DNA from: Elusimicrobiota bacterium
GTDB lineage: Bacteria > Elusimicrobiota > Elusimicrobia > FEN-1173
NCBI GenBank assembly: GCA_016721625.1
Contig: JADKHR010000001.1
Span: forward strand, 1,798,001 to 1,862,000
Direction: 5' to 3'
DNA: 64,000 bases
The position numbers were made by a program, and so were the translations under genes. Below the pieces are notes generated by a model. That model saw only the letters and a program-made list of their open reading frames with translations. It made no database searches and was not told the DNA's origin. Positions 25,232 to 34,033 of this stretch are shown piece by piece (within the stretch, counting starts at the first letter, position 1; the number at the start of each line of letters is the position of its first letter).

Positions 25232-25488
25232 GGATGGCCGTCCTTTTGACTTTTTGGAGTGGGAAAGACATATCGGGGATCGGGAGAGCTGGGAGACGTT
25301 TGCGCCCAGTAAAGTTCATTCAAAAGTTGAAATAAACTTTCGGCGAGAGAGGGATGCGCGGACGAAATATGAGAGATGAGCCCCAGGGGACCATCCAATA
25401 AAGAATCCCCGCTCCGGGTGTCATGGAGAAGCCGGGAGAGCCTCTCGCCGGAGCGGGGCAAATCGTAGGGGCGCCGGGAATTCTCCAT
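25228..25488 (-). CDS. Small protein coupled to recombinase A
   Basis: An 86-aa protein of unknown function whose TGA overlaps the recombinase ATG, so translation is coupled. The segment LISHISSAHPSLAESLFQLL is clearly related to LLSQIAKSDPQLADALLRLL of the 36-aa protein placed before recombinase B; both continue NEL. The remainder is low-complexity and Pro/Ser-rich. Conservation of the short helix across two diverged elements supports a real gene. It may assist or restrain the recombinase; this is a guess. Confidence 0.6.
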   Translation of the reverse strand: MENSRRPYDLPRSGERLSRLLHDTRSGDSLLDGPLGLISHISSAHPSLAESLFQLLNELYWAQTSPSSPDPRYVFPTPKSQKDGHP

Positions 25489-25549
25489 GACATTACTAGC
25501 ATAACTTATGTTAATTGTGCTGTCAATGACATAATTATAAGGTTAGGGT
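25489..25549. promoter_or_regulatory. Divergent promoter region of element A
   Basis: An AT-rich 61-base gap between divergent genes, unlike the GC-rich surroundings. It contains two ATGACAT direct copies, the palindrome CATAACTTATG, and TATAAG near the RHH gene start. These are plausible operator sites for the RHH-like protein encoded next to it. Confidence 0.4.
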
Positions 25550-25726
25550 ATGAACGATAAAAAAATCAACACAGGCACGGATTTTTACCGGGAGAAAGGT
25601 TTTGTCAAAGCCTTGACGTTGCATTTGACAGAAAACCTTTATGAAGAGCTACGGAAAAAAGCCTTCAAAGAAAAAGCCTCCCTCCAGTTGACTGCCCGAA
25701 AGGCGTTGGAGAAAGGACTGCGCTAA
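25550..25726 (+). CDS. Small RHH-like protein, element A
   Basis: A 58-aa basic protein. FVKALTLHLTENLYEELRKK and then AFKEKASLQLTARKALEKGL have the beta-helix-helix pattern of ribbon-helix-helix regulators. It is divergent from the recombinase, and an analogous 75-aa gene holds the same place in element B. It is likely a repressor or directionality factor for the element, inferred from position and size only. Confidence 0.6.
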   Translation: MNDKKINTGTDFYREKGFVKALTLHLTENLYEELRKKAFKEKASLQLTARKALEKGLR

Positions 25727-26027
25727 AAGATTTCATGGGGCCTTTCCCATCTGCCGCGTGGGCGACGGGGGAATGGCCTGCCGGAGCGGCTGTGCAATTA
25801 TCGGGGTTTCACCGCAGGGCTGGTGTGCGATTCGATGAACGCGGTGTGGGGGGATGGTTCGGTTCGCGTACGAATAGCTTTTCCGCTTTCGGCGGGCCTT
25901 TGCTTTTCGTGGGCGTCAATCTTCGCGTTCTTTGACGGTAGCCCTAGTTTGGGGAGGGGTGTGGGAGGGGCCCTTGCCCCGCCGGGGCGAGGGAGTGGGA
26001 TGGGAGTGGGGAACCCCCTTTAGGGGA
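25727..26027. other. Non-coding interior of element A
   Basis: No supported gene. The last 90 bases (CCTTGCCCCGCCGGGGCGAG up to GCGCGCGCGG) also occur in element B before its right inverted repeat, although the rest of the two interiors differs, so this piece is a conserved part of the element design. Confidence 0.5.
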
Positions 26028-26293
26028 GCGCGCGCGGTGTTGGAATTGAAAAGGCGTTGTCCGTTCGGCAAAGGATCGAGAAGGTCTATTATGGGAAAGA
26101 GAGCATCACCGCCCGCTTCCGCCTGTCCCTTCCGCCCGACGGAGAATCGCCCTTAAAAGAGGTTCCTTCCTCCCCCGGTTCCGCCGTGTCCCCGGTTTTC
26201 CCCCGCCCGCCCGCCGAAAACAGTAAAGGGTCCAACCTTATGGAAAGGTCAGACCCTTTTGATGAGTTCGCTACGAATAAAATGTGGAGTGGC
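26028..26293 (+). repeat. Element A right inverted repeat (recombinase 3'-end copy)
   Basis: An inverted copy of the last 85 or so recombinase codons (SVRQRIEKVYYGKESITARF is still readable) ending at AAAATGTGGAG. The open frame continues past the element edge into the GC-rich module to 26440. It lacks start signals and a catalytic domain, so it is not a gene. Confidence 0.8.
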
Positions 26294-27546
26294 TCCAGTC
26301 GGCCGCCAACCATCGATATTACAATACCAAATATCGCCCACGACTATTGGCAAAACTATCGCCTGACCGGCGACTACAACGTGCGGCCTTCCTTGTTGGG
26401 GATCGATCGACCTGTTGCGAATGGAGGGGGGAGGCCGTGAATGGCCTCCCCCCTGACGCATGTGTAGAGGGGGGTGCGATGCTCTCCCATCCACTGCGGC
26501 AGGTGGTGCCGCGCCTTTGCCGTTCGTCTTTTTGACCGTTGACCGCTATCGCGGCGCCCGGCGGGGCCGTTCCATTTGTCCGCGTTGGTAGAGAGACACA
26601 GCGGGGACACAGTCCCCCATGCGGGGCCCATCCTCTGGCCCGTTCAATGTCCCGCTTCAACAATCCAATCACGCCCATTCTCCCACTTTCAGCAAAGAGC
26701 CAGCTTCGGTTGGTTCGTCGCCAAGGTGGAATGCGGAAACGTCGCCTGCTTCGGCACACGTTGGTCGCGGATCGCTCAGCCGTTTCAATCTTTCAAACTT
26801 CCGATCCGTTGCCCCAAAGAGTAAATCGCTTCCCGTTTCTCCGGGGAAATCCCTTGATGTCCCGCCGGGAAAAGAAGAGCCCCCAGCTGGTCCCGCGAAA
26901 ACACCGCCCCCCGCTGTTACCGCCGAAAAGCCCCATCCCGCCCAAACCCGGTCGCTCCCCGGCCCCGCACTAGTCGTGGTTTCCGGCCTAGCGGCCTCCA
27001 ACCATTTCCTCGCCTCCCACGGCTCGGTCACGTGCGCGGGGCCAGTCCGCTCCGTCGCCCCCGCGACTGAACCGCTCCCGCTCCGTTGGAGTCGCTCTAA
27101 CCCCGCCCAGTTGTTTCGTCCGTCCCGGCCCTGGGAGATATATTCGGGGCCTGCTCCGGCGTTCAAAAGCCGCTCGGCTTCGCCTCGCCCCGCTGTGCTG
27201 GCGGTTGATTCGCTACCAGAGGGAGAGAACCCCAGCCGCCGCTCCGTTGGAATCGCTCTCCCCCGGGGCCGCTCCGCCGCGTCGGCCCTTCGCGCCGCCG
27301 CCGCTCCGCTCCGTCGACCCCGGGACCGTGCCGCCTTCCGCTCCGGGAGGTTCGCCTCACCCCGGGCTCCGAGGTGCAGTCCGCGGCCCCGCACGTGGGG
27401 GCTGTCGCTGATTGGCCGTTGTGCGCTGGGTCTGTGTGGCGCGGGGCCACTGCCCACTGGCGAGGGGTCCGCCCTCCGCTCCGGGGCTCGGGAAACCTAA
27501 CAAGTCTTAAGGGTTGGCCCTCGGCCTCCTCGTCCTGGCGCGCGCA
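26294..27546. repeat. GC-rich non-coding module, copy 1
   Basis: About 1.25 kb of GC-rich sequence with no credible gene, present three times: here, inverted at 52131-53386, and direct at 55977-57232. It contains many hairpins, for example GGGGGGAGGCC/GGCCTCCCCCC near 26430, degenerate units of GCTCCGTTGGAGTCGCTC type, and the GGTTTCCGGCC/GGCCTCCAACC repeat near 26980-27005. Several long open frames exist on both strands but have skewed composition and no family resemblance. The sequence up to 27720 stays non-coding. Confidence 0.7.
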
Positions 27547-27720
27547 CGCTTTTGACGATGCTTGTCTGCCCACAAAGCCCGACACGTGGAACGTGGCGGG
27601 TTTGTGGGTGCTTTCGGCAGTTGTTCGAATGCCATTCTTGCTCCTCCGGATCAGTCCTCAATTTCATAAACTTACGGTGCCGTCAAAAAAGCAATATTGA
27701 AAGAGGAATCAGCCCCGCCA

Positions 27721-28557
27721 ATGAAAAACGTCCCAGTTGTCGGCAAATCCATTGACTCCAAGGCGTATGAGCGCCTTATCAATGACCTTCGCACCATCTG
27801 GGAAACAGGGAAAACCAGAGCCAAACGAGCAATTGCGAAGGAGGCTCTTCGAGCCTATTGGGAAATGGGGGGAAGGATCGAGCAGGAACAACTGACGGAA
27901 AATGCGGGCTATGCAAGGTCGGTCATGGAACGGCTGGCCAAGGATATCAAAACCGATATGACCACCCTCTACCGGTGTGTCCAGTTTCATGAGACATACA
28001 AGACCGTCCCGGAGACCGAAGTCCTAGCCTGGGCGCACTACCGGGTCCTACTCACGATCAAAGAACCCAAAGAGCGGGAATATTACACGGTCCAGGCGGA
28101 GAAAAACGATTGGACCCGGGACCAGCTACTGAGGGCCGTTCAGGGTGACAGATACGGGGAGGGAAAGAAGGGGAAAAAAGCGAAACAACTCCCCCGCCCC
28201 ACTGGCGCAACATACGTTTTCAAGGCGATAGTGTTGGACGTCGTTGATGGGGATACTTTGGTCCTCGATGTGGATTGTGGTTTCGAGATCAAAAAGAAGG
28301 AACGGATCCGCCTGGCCGGAATTGATTGCCCGGAGATCACCACAGAGGAAGGCCTCGAAGCCGCCGAATACGTCCGCACCCAACTGTCCCGCGTCCCCTT
28401 CGTGATGCTCCGCACCACCAAGGTGGACATCAACGGCCGCTTCCTCGGCCACGTCTTTTATTCGCTGGATGAAACAATGGACAAAGACGACATTTATCGT
28501 GAAGGTGTGATGCTGAACCAAGAGCTATTGGACAAAGGATTTGCGAGGATATATTAA
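27721..28557 (+). CDS. DUF1016 N-terminal domain fused to staphylococcal-nuclease domain
   Basis: A 278-aa protein. Residues 10-150 resemble the DNA-binding N-terminal half of DUF1016/YhcG proteins (AYWEMGGRIEQEQ, TTLYRCVQFHETYK, LAWAHYRVLLTIKEPKEREYY). Residues 165-278 form an SNase domain: VVDGDTLVL, ERIRLAGIDCPE with the Arg and Glu of the active site, NGRFLGHVFYSL with the second Arg, and LNQELLDKGFARIY. Normally the DUF1016 half is joined to a PDDEXK nuclease. ATG 27721 is uncertain, since GAGG is 14 bases away; TTG 27697 is possible. Further copies lie at 57.4 and 62.4 kb. Confidence 0.8.
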   Translation: MKNVPVVGKSIDSKAYERLINDLRTIWETGKTRAKRAIAKEALRAYWEMGGRIEQEQLTENAGYARSVMERLAKDIKTDMTTLYRCVQFHETYKTVPETEVLAWAHYRVLLTIKEPKEREYYTVQAEKNDWTRDQLLRAVQGDRYGEGKKGKKAKQLPRPTGATYVFKAIVLDVVDGDTLVLDVDCGFEIKKKERIRLAGIDCPEITTEEGLEAAEYVRTQLSRVPFVMLRTTKVDINGRFLGHVFYSLDETMDKDDIYREGVMLNQELLDKGFARIY

Positions 28558-28667
28558 GTTGGCATTCCCGGGGCGGCCTCCCGCGCGAACTAAAATTACT
28601 TTGACAGCATGATATACCATGTATACAACGTCCCCTAACCTATTGCCCCCTCGCCATTTACCTCTTT

Positions 28668-29438
28668 TTGACCTGGAAAAGCGGCGTTCAGGGGCCCGGC
28701 GCCGTCGCGCTGGATTACGCCGAACTGGCCCGGCACATGGAAAACGCCCACCGCCCGGACCGGATGTTCCGCAACAACATGCGCATTGTCCTGGAGCGGC
28801 TTCGCGACCGCTACAAGCTCCTCGATTTCAAAACCCATTACGGCGCGCCCGCGGAAGTCCACCTGCGGCCCGTGGCGGGCGCCGACACGGTGAAGGTTCC
28901 CGCCGCCTATTGGGAGTACGGCTGGGACGCGCGGCTCGGCTCCCCCGGCCGGGGGGTGTACCTCATCAATCTTCGGGAATCCCAAACGTCCCGCATGTCG
29001 CCGCGCTGGTCCCACGGACGGCTCTGGCTCGCCGCCCATTACGGCGTTTCCCCGGACCACATTTTTTCCGGGGTGACGGAGCTTCGCCGCGCCAACCTGC
29101 TGGAGGTGGAATACGGCGAAATGGACCAGCACATGGGGCATCCCCGCGAACCCAGCCTCTACACCCCCAACGTCCTCTACGATCCCGCCGACCTGAAAAA
29201 AGGTCTGGAAGAGCTTAAGCAAAAACACGGCCCGGAGAAACTGGCCAGGGCCCAAAAAGCCGCCTCCCTCGTGTATGAAGACAGCGACCTGGCCGGCATC
29301 GCCCGCCTCATCGAACTGGAGGATCAATACGGCCCCGCCATAATCCGCTGGGCTCTCGATAAGATGGAAGCCAAAAGCCCCTCCAACCCCAAACGCACCC
29401 TCCCCTACCTAGTCGGCACCATCCGCTCCCCAGACTGA
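28668..29438 (+). CDS. Unknown protein, probably 5'-truncated
   Basis: The frame is open upstream of the first start codon (TTG 28668) but has no earlier start, and the residues before it (PLAIYLFLTWK) fit the sequence that follows, so the 5' end seems to have been cut by the arrival of the SNase-side repeat boundary near 28612. Residues ALDYAELARHMENAHRPDRM and the C-terminal helix IIRWALDKMEAKSPSNPKRT give the look of a replication-initiator or DnaD-like winged-helix protein, but I do not recognise the family. Function unknown. Confidence 0.55.
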   Translation: MTWKSGVQGPGAVALDYAELARHMENAHRPDRMFRNNMRIVLERLRDRYKLLDFKTHYGAPAEVHLRPVAGADTVKVPAAYWEYGWDARLGSPGRGVYLINLRESQTSRMSPRWSHGRLWLAAHYGVSPDHIFSGVTELRRANLLEVEYGEMDQHMGHPREPSLYTPNVLYDPADLKKGLEELKQKHGPEKLARAQKAASLVYEDSDLAGIARLIELEDQYGPAIIRWALDKMEAKSPSNPKRTLPYLVGTIRSPD

Positions 29439-29713
29439 ACCCATTGAAGTGGCGCCAAAAAAGGGCGGTGACGAGGGACCGTGGAGACATGGGCTGGATT
29501 GAATGCCCATGCTCAACGCATCTTGGGTGAGAGAATGTGACTTAGAGGGGGGATCAATGGGTGGCGACGGAGAACGTGCAGGGAGTAATAATGGCCACCG
29601 TCAATGGAGCAAGCCCAGAGAATGTATCGCGTGGCAGATTGACAGCAAGTATAGCATCTGTTATATTAGCGTTGCATTTTGTTGATGAATCATTGTGGAG
29701 ATTGGATGCGAAC
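29439..29713. promoter_or_regulatory. Leader of the defence operon
   Basis: 275 bases with no supported gene. AT-rich tracts (TATAGCATCTGTTATATTAG near 29650) are the likely promoter of the operon. An open frame from 29561 could extend the helicase N-terminus by 51 residues, but these lack family resemblance and the HTH domain is complete from 29714. The helicase's own HTH may act here. Confidence 0.4.
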
Positions 29714-32700
29714 ATGACAGAACGCTATGTGATAGGGCCGAAGCCGGGAGATGACTACGCCGAGCGAATAAAGCGTTTGCGCAGAGAGATTGGTCTGACC
29801 CAGCAGGCACTCTCGGACCGCTTGGGCGTCTCATTTGCCACTGTCAACAGGTGGGAGAACAAACAGACCAAGCCGTCCCGGATCTACTGGAAACAGCTTC
29901 AACAGCTCGAGATGCGTGTGACGGAGGATTCAGCCTCCTACGGCAAGCCACAACCGACCTCGCCGGCGATCCTGGACTTCACCGCTCAACCAGACATCGT
30001 AAAGGTCCTGGCCGAGGGCGAACGCCTGTCCTTTGGCCACCTGATGAATCCGGCCTTCGCCACCGAGATCTCCAGCATCGATCCCCTGCCGCACCAGCGC
30101 ATCGCCGTCTACGACCATATGCTCAAGCAGCCCCGGCTACGCTTCCTTCTAGCCGATGACGCTGGCGCGGGCAAGACCATCATGTCCGGCCTTTATATCC
30201 GGGAGATGCTGTCCCGCAGGTTGCTGCGCCGGATACTGATCGTCACCCCGGCCGGTCTGGTGGGCAACTGGCGTCGCGAGCTATTGACGCTGTTCAACCT
30301 TCCGTTTCGGATCGTCACGGGGCCGGATGCGCGTGCGGACAACCCGTTCCAAGGCGAGGCGGGGGACCGAATCATCATCAGCATTGATACGCTGGCCAGC
30401 CCGCGCATGTTCGCACGCTTCAGTGAACCAATCGTCGTTCCCTACGACCTCGTCATCTTCGACGAGGCGCACAAGCTGGCCTCCGACCGGGGCAACGATC
30501 TGCGCGTCCGCAAGACGGACCGCTATTGCCTGGCCGAGGCCATTGCGGGCGTCCAGGCTCAGAACGGCCATTGGTGGCTGGGCTGGAGCGCCCATCACCT
30601 TCTTCTCCTGACCGCGACCCCGCACATGGGTAAGGACTATCCATACTACGCCCTGTGGCGGCTTCTCGAACCCGAGATGCTTGCGACACCGGATGCGTTC
30701 GACGAGTATCCCCGCGAACACCGGCAGTCACATTTCATCCGCCGTACCAAAGAGGAGATGGTCTACCTGGACGGCCGCCCCCTCTACCCAAAACGCATGT
30801 CCGACACGCTCGGTTACGAACTCACCCAGGGCGAGATCAGCGAGCAGAAGCTTTACGACGAAACCACGGACTACCTGCGCTTCGTCTACAACAAGGCCAA
30901 ACTGCTGAACCGGGAAGCCGCGCGCCTGGCTATGAGCGTGTTCCAGAGGCGTCTGGCCAGCTCGACCTACGCGCTCCTGCGTTCGTTCGAGCGTCGCATG
31001 AAAAAGCTGAACGCGCTCATAGAGGACATACAGGACGGAAAAATCACCACCGAACAGATGATGACCTTTCAGGCTCGCCTCCACGAGGACGACCTTCTCG
31101 ACACCACCAGCGCGGACGATGAAGGCGACGAGGAACACGGCGAAGCCCACGAGGCCGCTGAGGATCGTCTCCTTCAAGGCGTGGTCGCCGCGTCCCTCAC
31201 CGATCTACTGGCCGAGAAGGAGCAGGTCAAGGCACTGCTCGATCTGGCGCGGAAGGTCCAGGACGGCGGGCATGAATCCAAATTTGACAAGCTCCAGGAA
31301 GTCCTGACGGATTCCCGCTTCAGTGGCGAAAAGTTCATCGTCTTCACCGAGCACCGGGACACGCTGGAGTTCCTTGTGCGGAGGCTCGGCGGAATGGGTT
31401 ATACTGGCCAGATTGCCCAGATTCACGGTGGGATGCCGTATCTTCAGCGTGAAGACGAGGTGGAGCGATTCCGGAAGCCGATGACGGATGGCGGGGCTCG
31501 CTTCCTGATCTGCACGGATGCCGCGGGGGAAGGTATTAATCTTCAATTCTGCTGGATCATGATCAATTACGATGTGCCGTGGAATCCTGCCCGCCTCGAA
31601 CAGCGCATGGGCCGTATTCACCGCTACGGCCAGAAACACGACCCCGTCGTCATCATGAACCTAGTCGCCCCGTCTACTCGCGAAGGCAAAGTTCTAAAAG
31701 TTCTGCTCGACAAGCTGGAGAAGATCCGGAAGGAACTGGATTCCGACAAGGTCTTCGATTGCATCGGCCACATGTTCGAGGGCGTCTCCCTTAAGCGGTA
31801 TATGGAACTTGCGGTCACAGAAGACGCCAACGAGGTGGCGTTGCAACTGGACGGACGTCTGACAAAAGAGCAGATCGATGCCGTGGCCAGGCGCGAGAAG
31901 TCCCTCTACGGAGCCGGCGGCGACGTGGCGAAAGAGCTTCCGCGCCTCCGCGTCAGTATGGAGCAGGAAGTCTATTTTCGGTTGATGCCGGGATACATCC
32001 GCCAGTATATCCAGCAGGCCGCCCCGCTGGTGGACATCGATGTTGACGGTGACATGGACGGTGTCTTCTCGCTTCGATCCCTCCGGTTCGGAGCGATGGA
32101 CCCGTTGCTTCCGGTTCTGGAACTGTACCCCGAAAAATCCCGCGACAACTTCTCCGTCGTCCGCCCGACAGACCGCAAGGACGTGATCTGGCTTCATCCT
32201 GGCGAACCCGTGTTTGAGCGCTTCCGCGCCCTGACGACGGAGCGGCTGGCGGAGATCGGCACACGCGGTGCGGTCTTCATCGATCCGTCCGCCACCAAGC
32301 CCTACCTCTTTCACATGGCGCTTCTCTCAGTGGTGCGCCGTGCCGACCCGGAGTTGCCTGACTTTGCGCAGGAAGAGGTTCTCGAATGCCGCCTCGTCGG
32401 TATCTGCCAGCAGGAAGGCGCGGAAATCTGCGTCAGCCCCGTCGAGCATCTTCTGCTTCTGAAAGGCGGACACGGCCTCCCCGCTTCGGCCCAACGGCTG
32501 GCCTTGGCAGCCACCGAGCAGAAGGAAATCGCTCGCGCCTATCTGGCCGAGAGGATCGCACGCGGGATGGCCCTCGAACGCAAGAAGACCCTTGCCGACA
32601 GCATTCCGGAACGCGAGGGATTCATCCGCCGGGGCTTCGACTACCAGGAATCGGAACTGGCCACCGCCCGTGCGAAGCATTCCGACAAGGCCCGCAGTGG

Positions 32701-33289
32701 CAACCGCAAGGCGATGGAGGCGCTGGAAGAGGTCAAGCGCCAGCAACGCGAGCTTGCCACACGACGTCAGAAGGCCTTGACCGTCCTGCACCGCGAACCG
32801 GACCTGATCGCGCCGGGCGACGTTACCTACGTGGTCCACGCGCTTGTCGTGCCGTCATCCGACCCCGCGGACATCGAGCAGCACGACACGAACGTCGAGA
32901 TGGTTGCCATGCAGCTGGCACAGGCGTTTGAGGAGGCCTCCGGGGCAAAGGTGCTGGACGTCCACACGCCCGAACTCGCCCGCAGTGCCGGACTGCCCGA
33001 CAATCCGGGCTTCGATCTGCTTTCCATTCGCCCCGGCAACGAGAAGCGTTCCATCGAGGTCAAGGGTCGCGCCACGACCGGCGACATCGAGGTATCCGCC
33101 AACGAGTGGGCCAAGGCCTGCAACATGCGCCAGGACTACTGGCTCTATGCCGTGTACAATTGCGCCACGCCCAACCCGCGCCTTGCCCGTGTGCAAGACC
33201 CGTTCGGGAACCTGCTCGCCAAGGCCAAGGGGAGCGTTCTGGTCAGCCACGCCCAGGTCGCGGAAGCGGAGGTCGATAATCATGGGTAA
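29714..33289 (+). CDS. SNF2-family helicase with N-terminal HTH (DrmD-like), first gene of defence operon
   Basis: A 1191-aa protein. Residues 15-60 are an XRE-type HTH (RLRREIGLTQQALSDRLGVS). The SNF2 core has motif I ADDAGAGKTIMSGL (about residue 145), motif II IFDEAHKL (about 248), motif III LLLTATPH, and motifs V-VI ICTDAAGEGINLQF and RLEQRMGRIHRYGQ. Near residue 1110 is a DUF3883-like domain (SIEVKGRATTGDIEVSANEW). This layout matches DrmD-type helicases of defence islands, apart from the HTH. It is expected to move along or remodel DNA for restriction. Its stop overlaps the next gene by eight bases. Confidence 0.88.
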   Translation: MTERYVIGPKPGDDYAERIKRLRREIGLTQQALSDRLGVSFATVNRWENKQTKPSRIYWKQLQQLEMRVTEDSASYGKPQPTSPAILDFTAQPDIVKVLAEGERLSFGHLMNPAFATEISSIDPLPHQRIAVYDHMLKQPRLRFLLADDAGAGKTIMSGLYIREMLSRRLLRRILIVTPAGLVGNWRRELLTLFNLPFRIVTGPDARADNPFQGEAGDRIIISIDTLASPRMFARFSEPIVVPYDLVIFDEAHKLASDRGNDLRVRKTDRYCLAEAIAGVQAQNGHWWLGWSAHHLLLLTATPHMGKDYPYYALWRLLEPEMLATPDAFDEYPREHRQSHFIRRTKEEMVYLDGRPLYPKRMSDTLGYELTQGEISEQKLYDETTDYLRFVYNKAKLLNREAARLAMSVFQRRLASSTYALLRSFERRMKKLNALIEDIQDGKITTEQMMTFQARLHEDDLLDTTSADDEGDEEHGEAHEAAEDRLLQGVVAASLTDLLAEKEQVKALLDLARKVQDGGHESKFDKLQEVLTDSRFSGEKFIVFTEHRDTLEFLVRRLGGMGYTGQIAQIHGGMPYLQREDEVERFRKPMTDGGARFLICTDAAGEGINLQFCWIMINYDVPWNPARLEQRMGRIHRYGQKHDPVVIMNLVAPSTREGKVLKVLLDKLEKIRKELDSDKVFDCIGHMFEGVSLKRYMELAVTEDANEVALQLDGRLTKEQIDAVARREKSLYGAGGDVAKELPRLRVSMEQEVYFRLMPGYIRQYIQQAAPLVDIDVDGDMDGVFSLRSLRFGAMDPLLPVLELYPEKSRDNFSVVRPTDRKDVIWLHPGEPVFERFRALTTERLAEIGTRGAVFIDPSATKPYLFHMALLSVVRRADPELPDFAQEEVLECRLVGICQQEGAEICVSPVEHLLLLKGGHGLPASAQRLALAATEQKEIARAYLAERIARGMALERKKTLADSIPEREGFIRRGFDYQESELATARAKHSDKARSGNRKAMEALEEVKRQQRELATRRQKALTVLHREPDLIAPGDVTYVVHALVVPSSDPADIEQHDTNVEMVAMQLAQAFEEASGAKVLDVHTPELARSAGLPDNPGFDLLSIRPGNEKRSIEVKGRATTGDIEVSANEWAKACNMRQDYWLYAVYNCATPNPRLARVQDPFGNLLAKAKGSVLVSHAQVAEAEVDNHG

Positions 33290-34028
33290 GAAACGCGTTG
33301 GCCTAAATGTGCAAAACACAGATGCTCTTCTGGAGCGGTTGCAGCACTACTACAACCTTTCCGTCAAAGTCCTTCAGGCCTTCGGCGGACCATCCGTCTA
33401 CTTCCATCAGCAGGCAATCTTCGCCCAGTCTACGGCGTTTCTGGGGGACCGGCATATTGAGATGATCTACGCCACGCTGTCCTCTTGGGGCATGCATCGC
33501 ATGGGCGACCCTAAGGGCACCAAAGCCAAGATGGTGGAGTTCCCCGACTTCCGATCCTCTATTCTTGAGTGTCGAAATGAGCTGACCGCCCTGCGAAATG
33601 AACGCTTCGAAAAAGTCACGCCGGAGCGTTACGGCGAGATTCTCCAGAGTTTGAATGGTGTCTACGGGCAAATGAAGGTCTCCATATCGAAATCTACGCT
33701 GGTAGCTCACGCGAAGACGCTTGCTCACATACTGCCGCACCTGATTCCGCCGATTGACCGGCAATACACGGTGCGGTTCTTCTCGCAGGACGCGTCCGAG
33801 TTCTTCACCAAGAGCGGCAAATACCGCCTCCCCCAAGTCCCCAATGGCTTGGACGCGCAGTTTGGGATGTTCGTGGAACTGTCCGGGAAGATGAAGACGT
33901 TGTTTGATCTCTGTGACAAGAGAATTCTTCAAGTCAACGAGCAAGGGTTCAACACCTCCTATCCCAAGATCGTCGACAACCTTATCATGGCGTTTGTGAA
34001 ATCCGTCAAGAGGCCGTCCAAGAGCTGA
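33282..34028 (+). CDS. Unknown protein between helicase and CD-NTase
   Basis: A 248-aa soluble, mostly helical protein (MGKKRVGLNVQNTDALLERL at the start, PSVYFHQQAIFAQSTAFLGD, HIEMIYATLSSWGMHRMGD). I recognise no family, membrane helix or catalytic motif. It overlaps the helicase end by eight bases and stops five bases before the CD-NTase ATG. Being locked between the two suggests a role in regulating or linking the alarm module, possibly a sensor or CBASS accessory; that is inference from position. Confidence 0.7.
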   Translation: MGKKRVGLNVQNTDALLERLQHYYNLSVKVLQAFGGPSVYFHQQAIFAQSTAFLGDRHIEMIYATLSSWGMHRMGDPKGTKAKMVEFPDFRSSILECRNELTALRNERFEKVTPERYGEILQSLNGVYGQMKVSISKSTLVAHAKTLAHILPHLIPPIDRQYTVRFFSQDASEFFTKSGKYRLPQVPNGLDAQFGMFVELSGKMKTLFDLCDKRILQVNEQGFNTSYPKIVDNLIMAFVKSVKRPSKS

Positions 34029-34033
34029 TCAAT

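Noticed and set aside
26057..26440. A second small recombinase-like gene at the right end of element A
   Set aside because: It is the inverted copy of the recombinase 3' end without a catalytic domain or start signals.
26619..27500. Long open frames on both strands in the GC-rich module (also at 51610-52302, 52219-52590 and 56388-57353)
   Set aside because: Composition is Arg/Pro/Gly-skewed, frames differ between the three copies, indels break them, and no domain is recognisable. They follow from high GC content with few stop codons.
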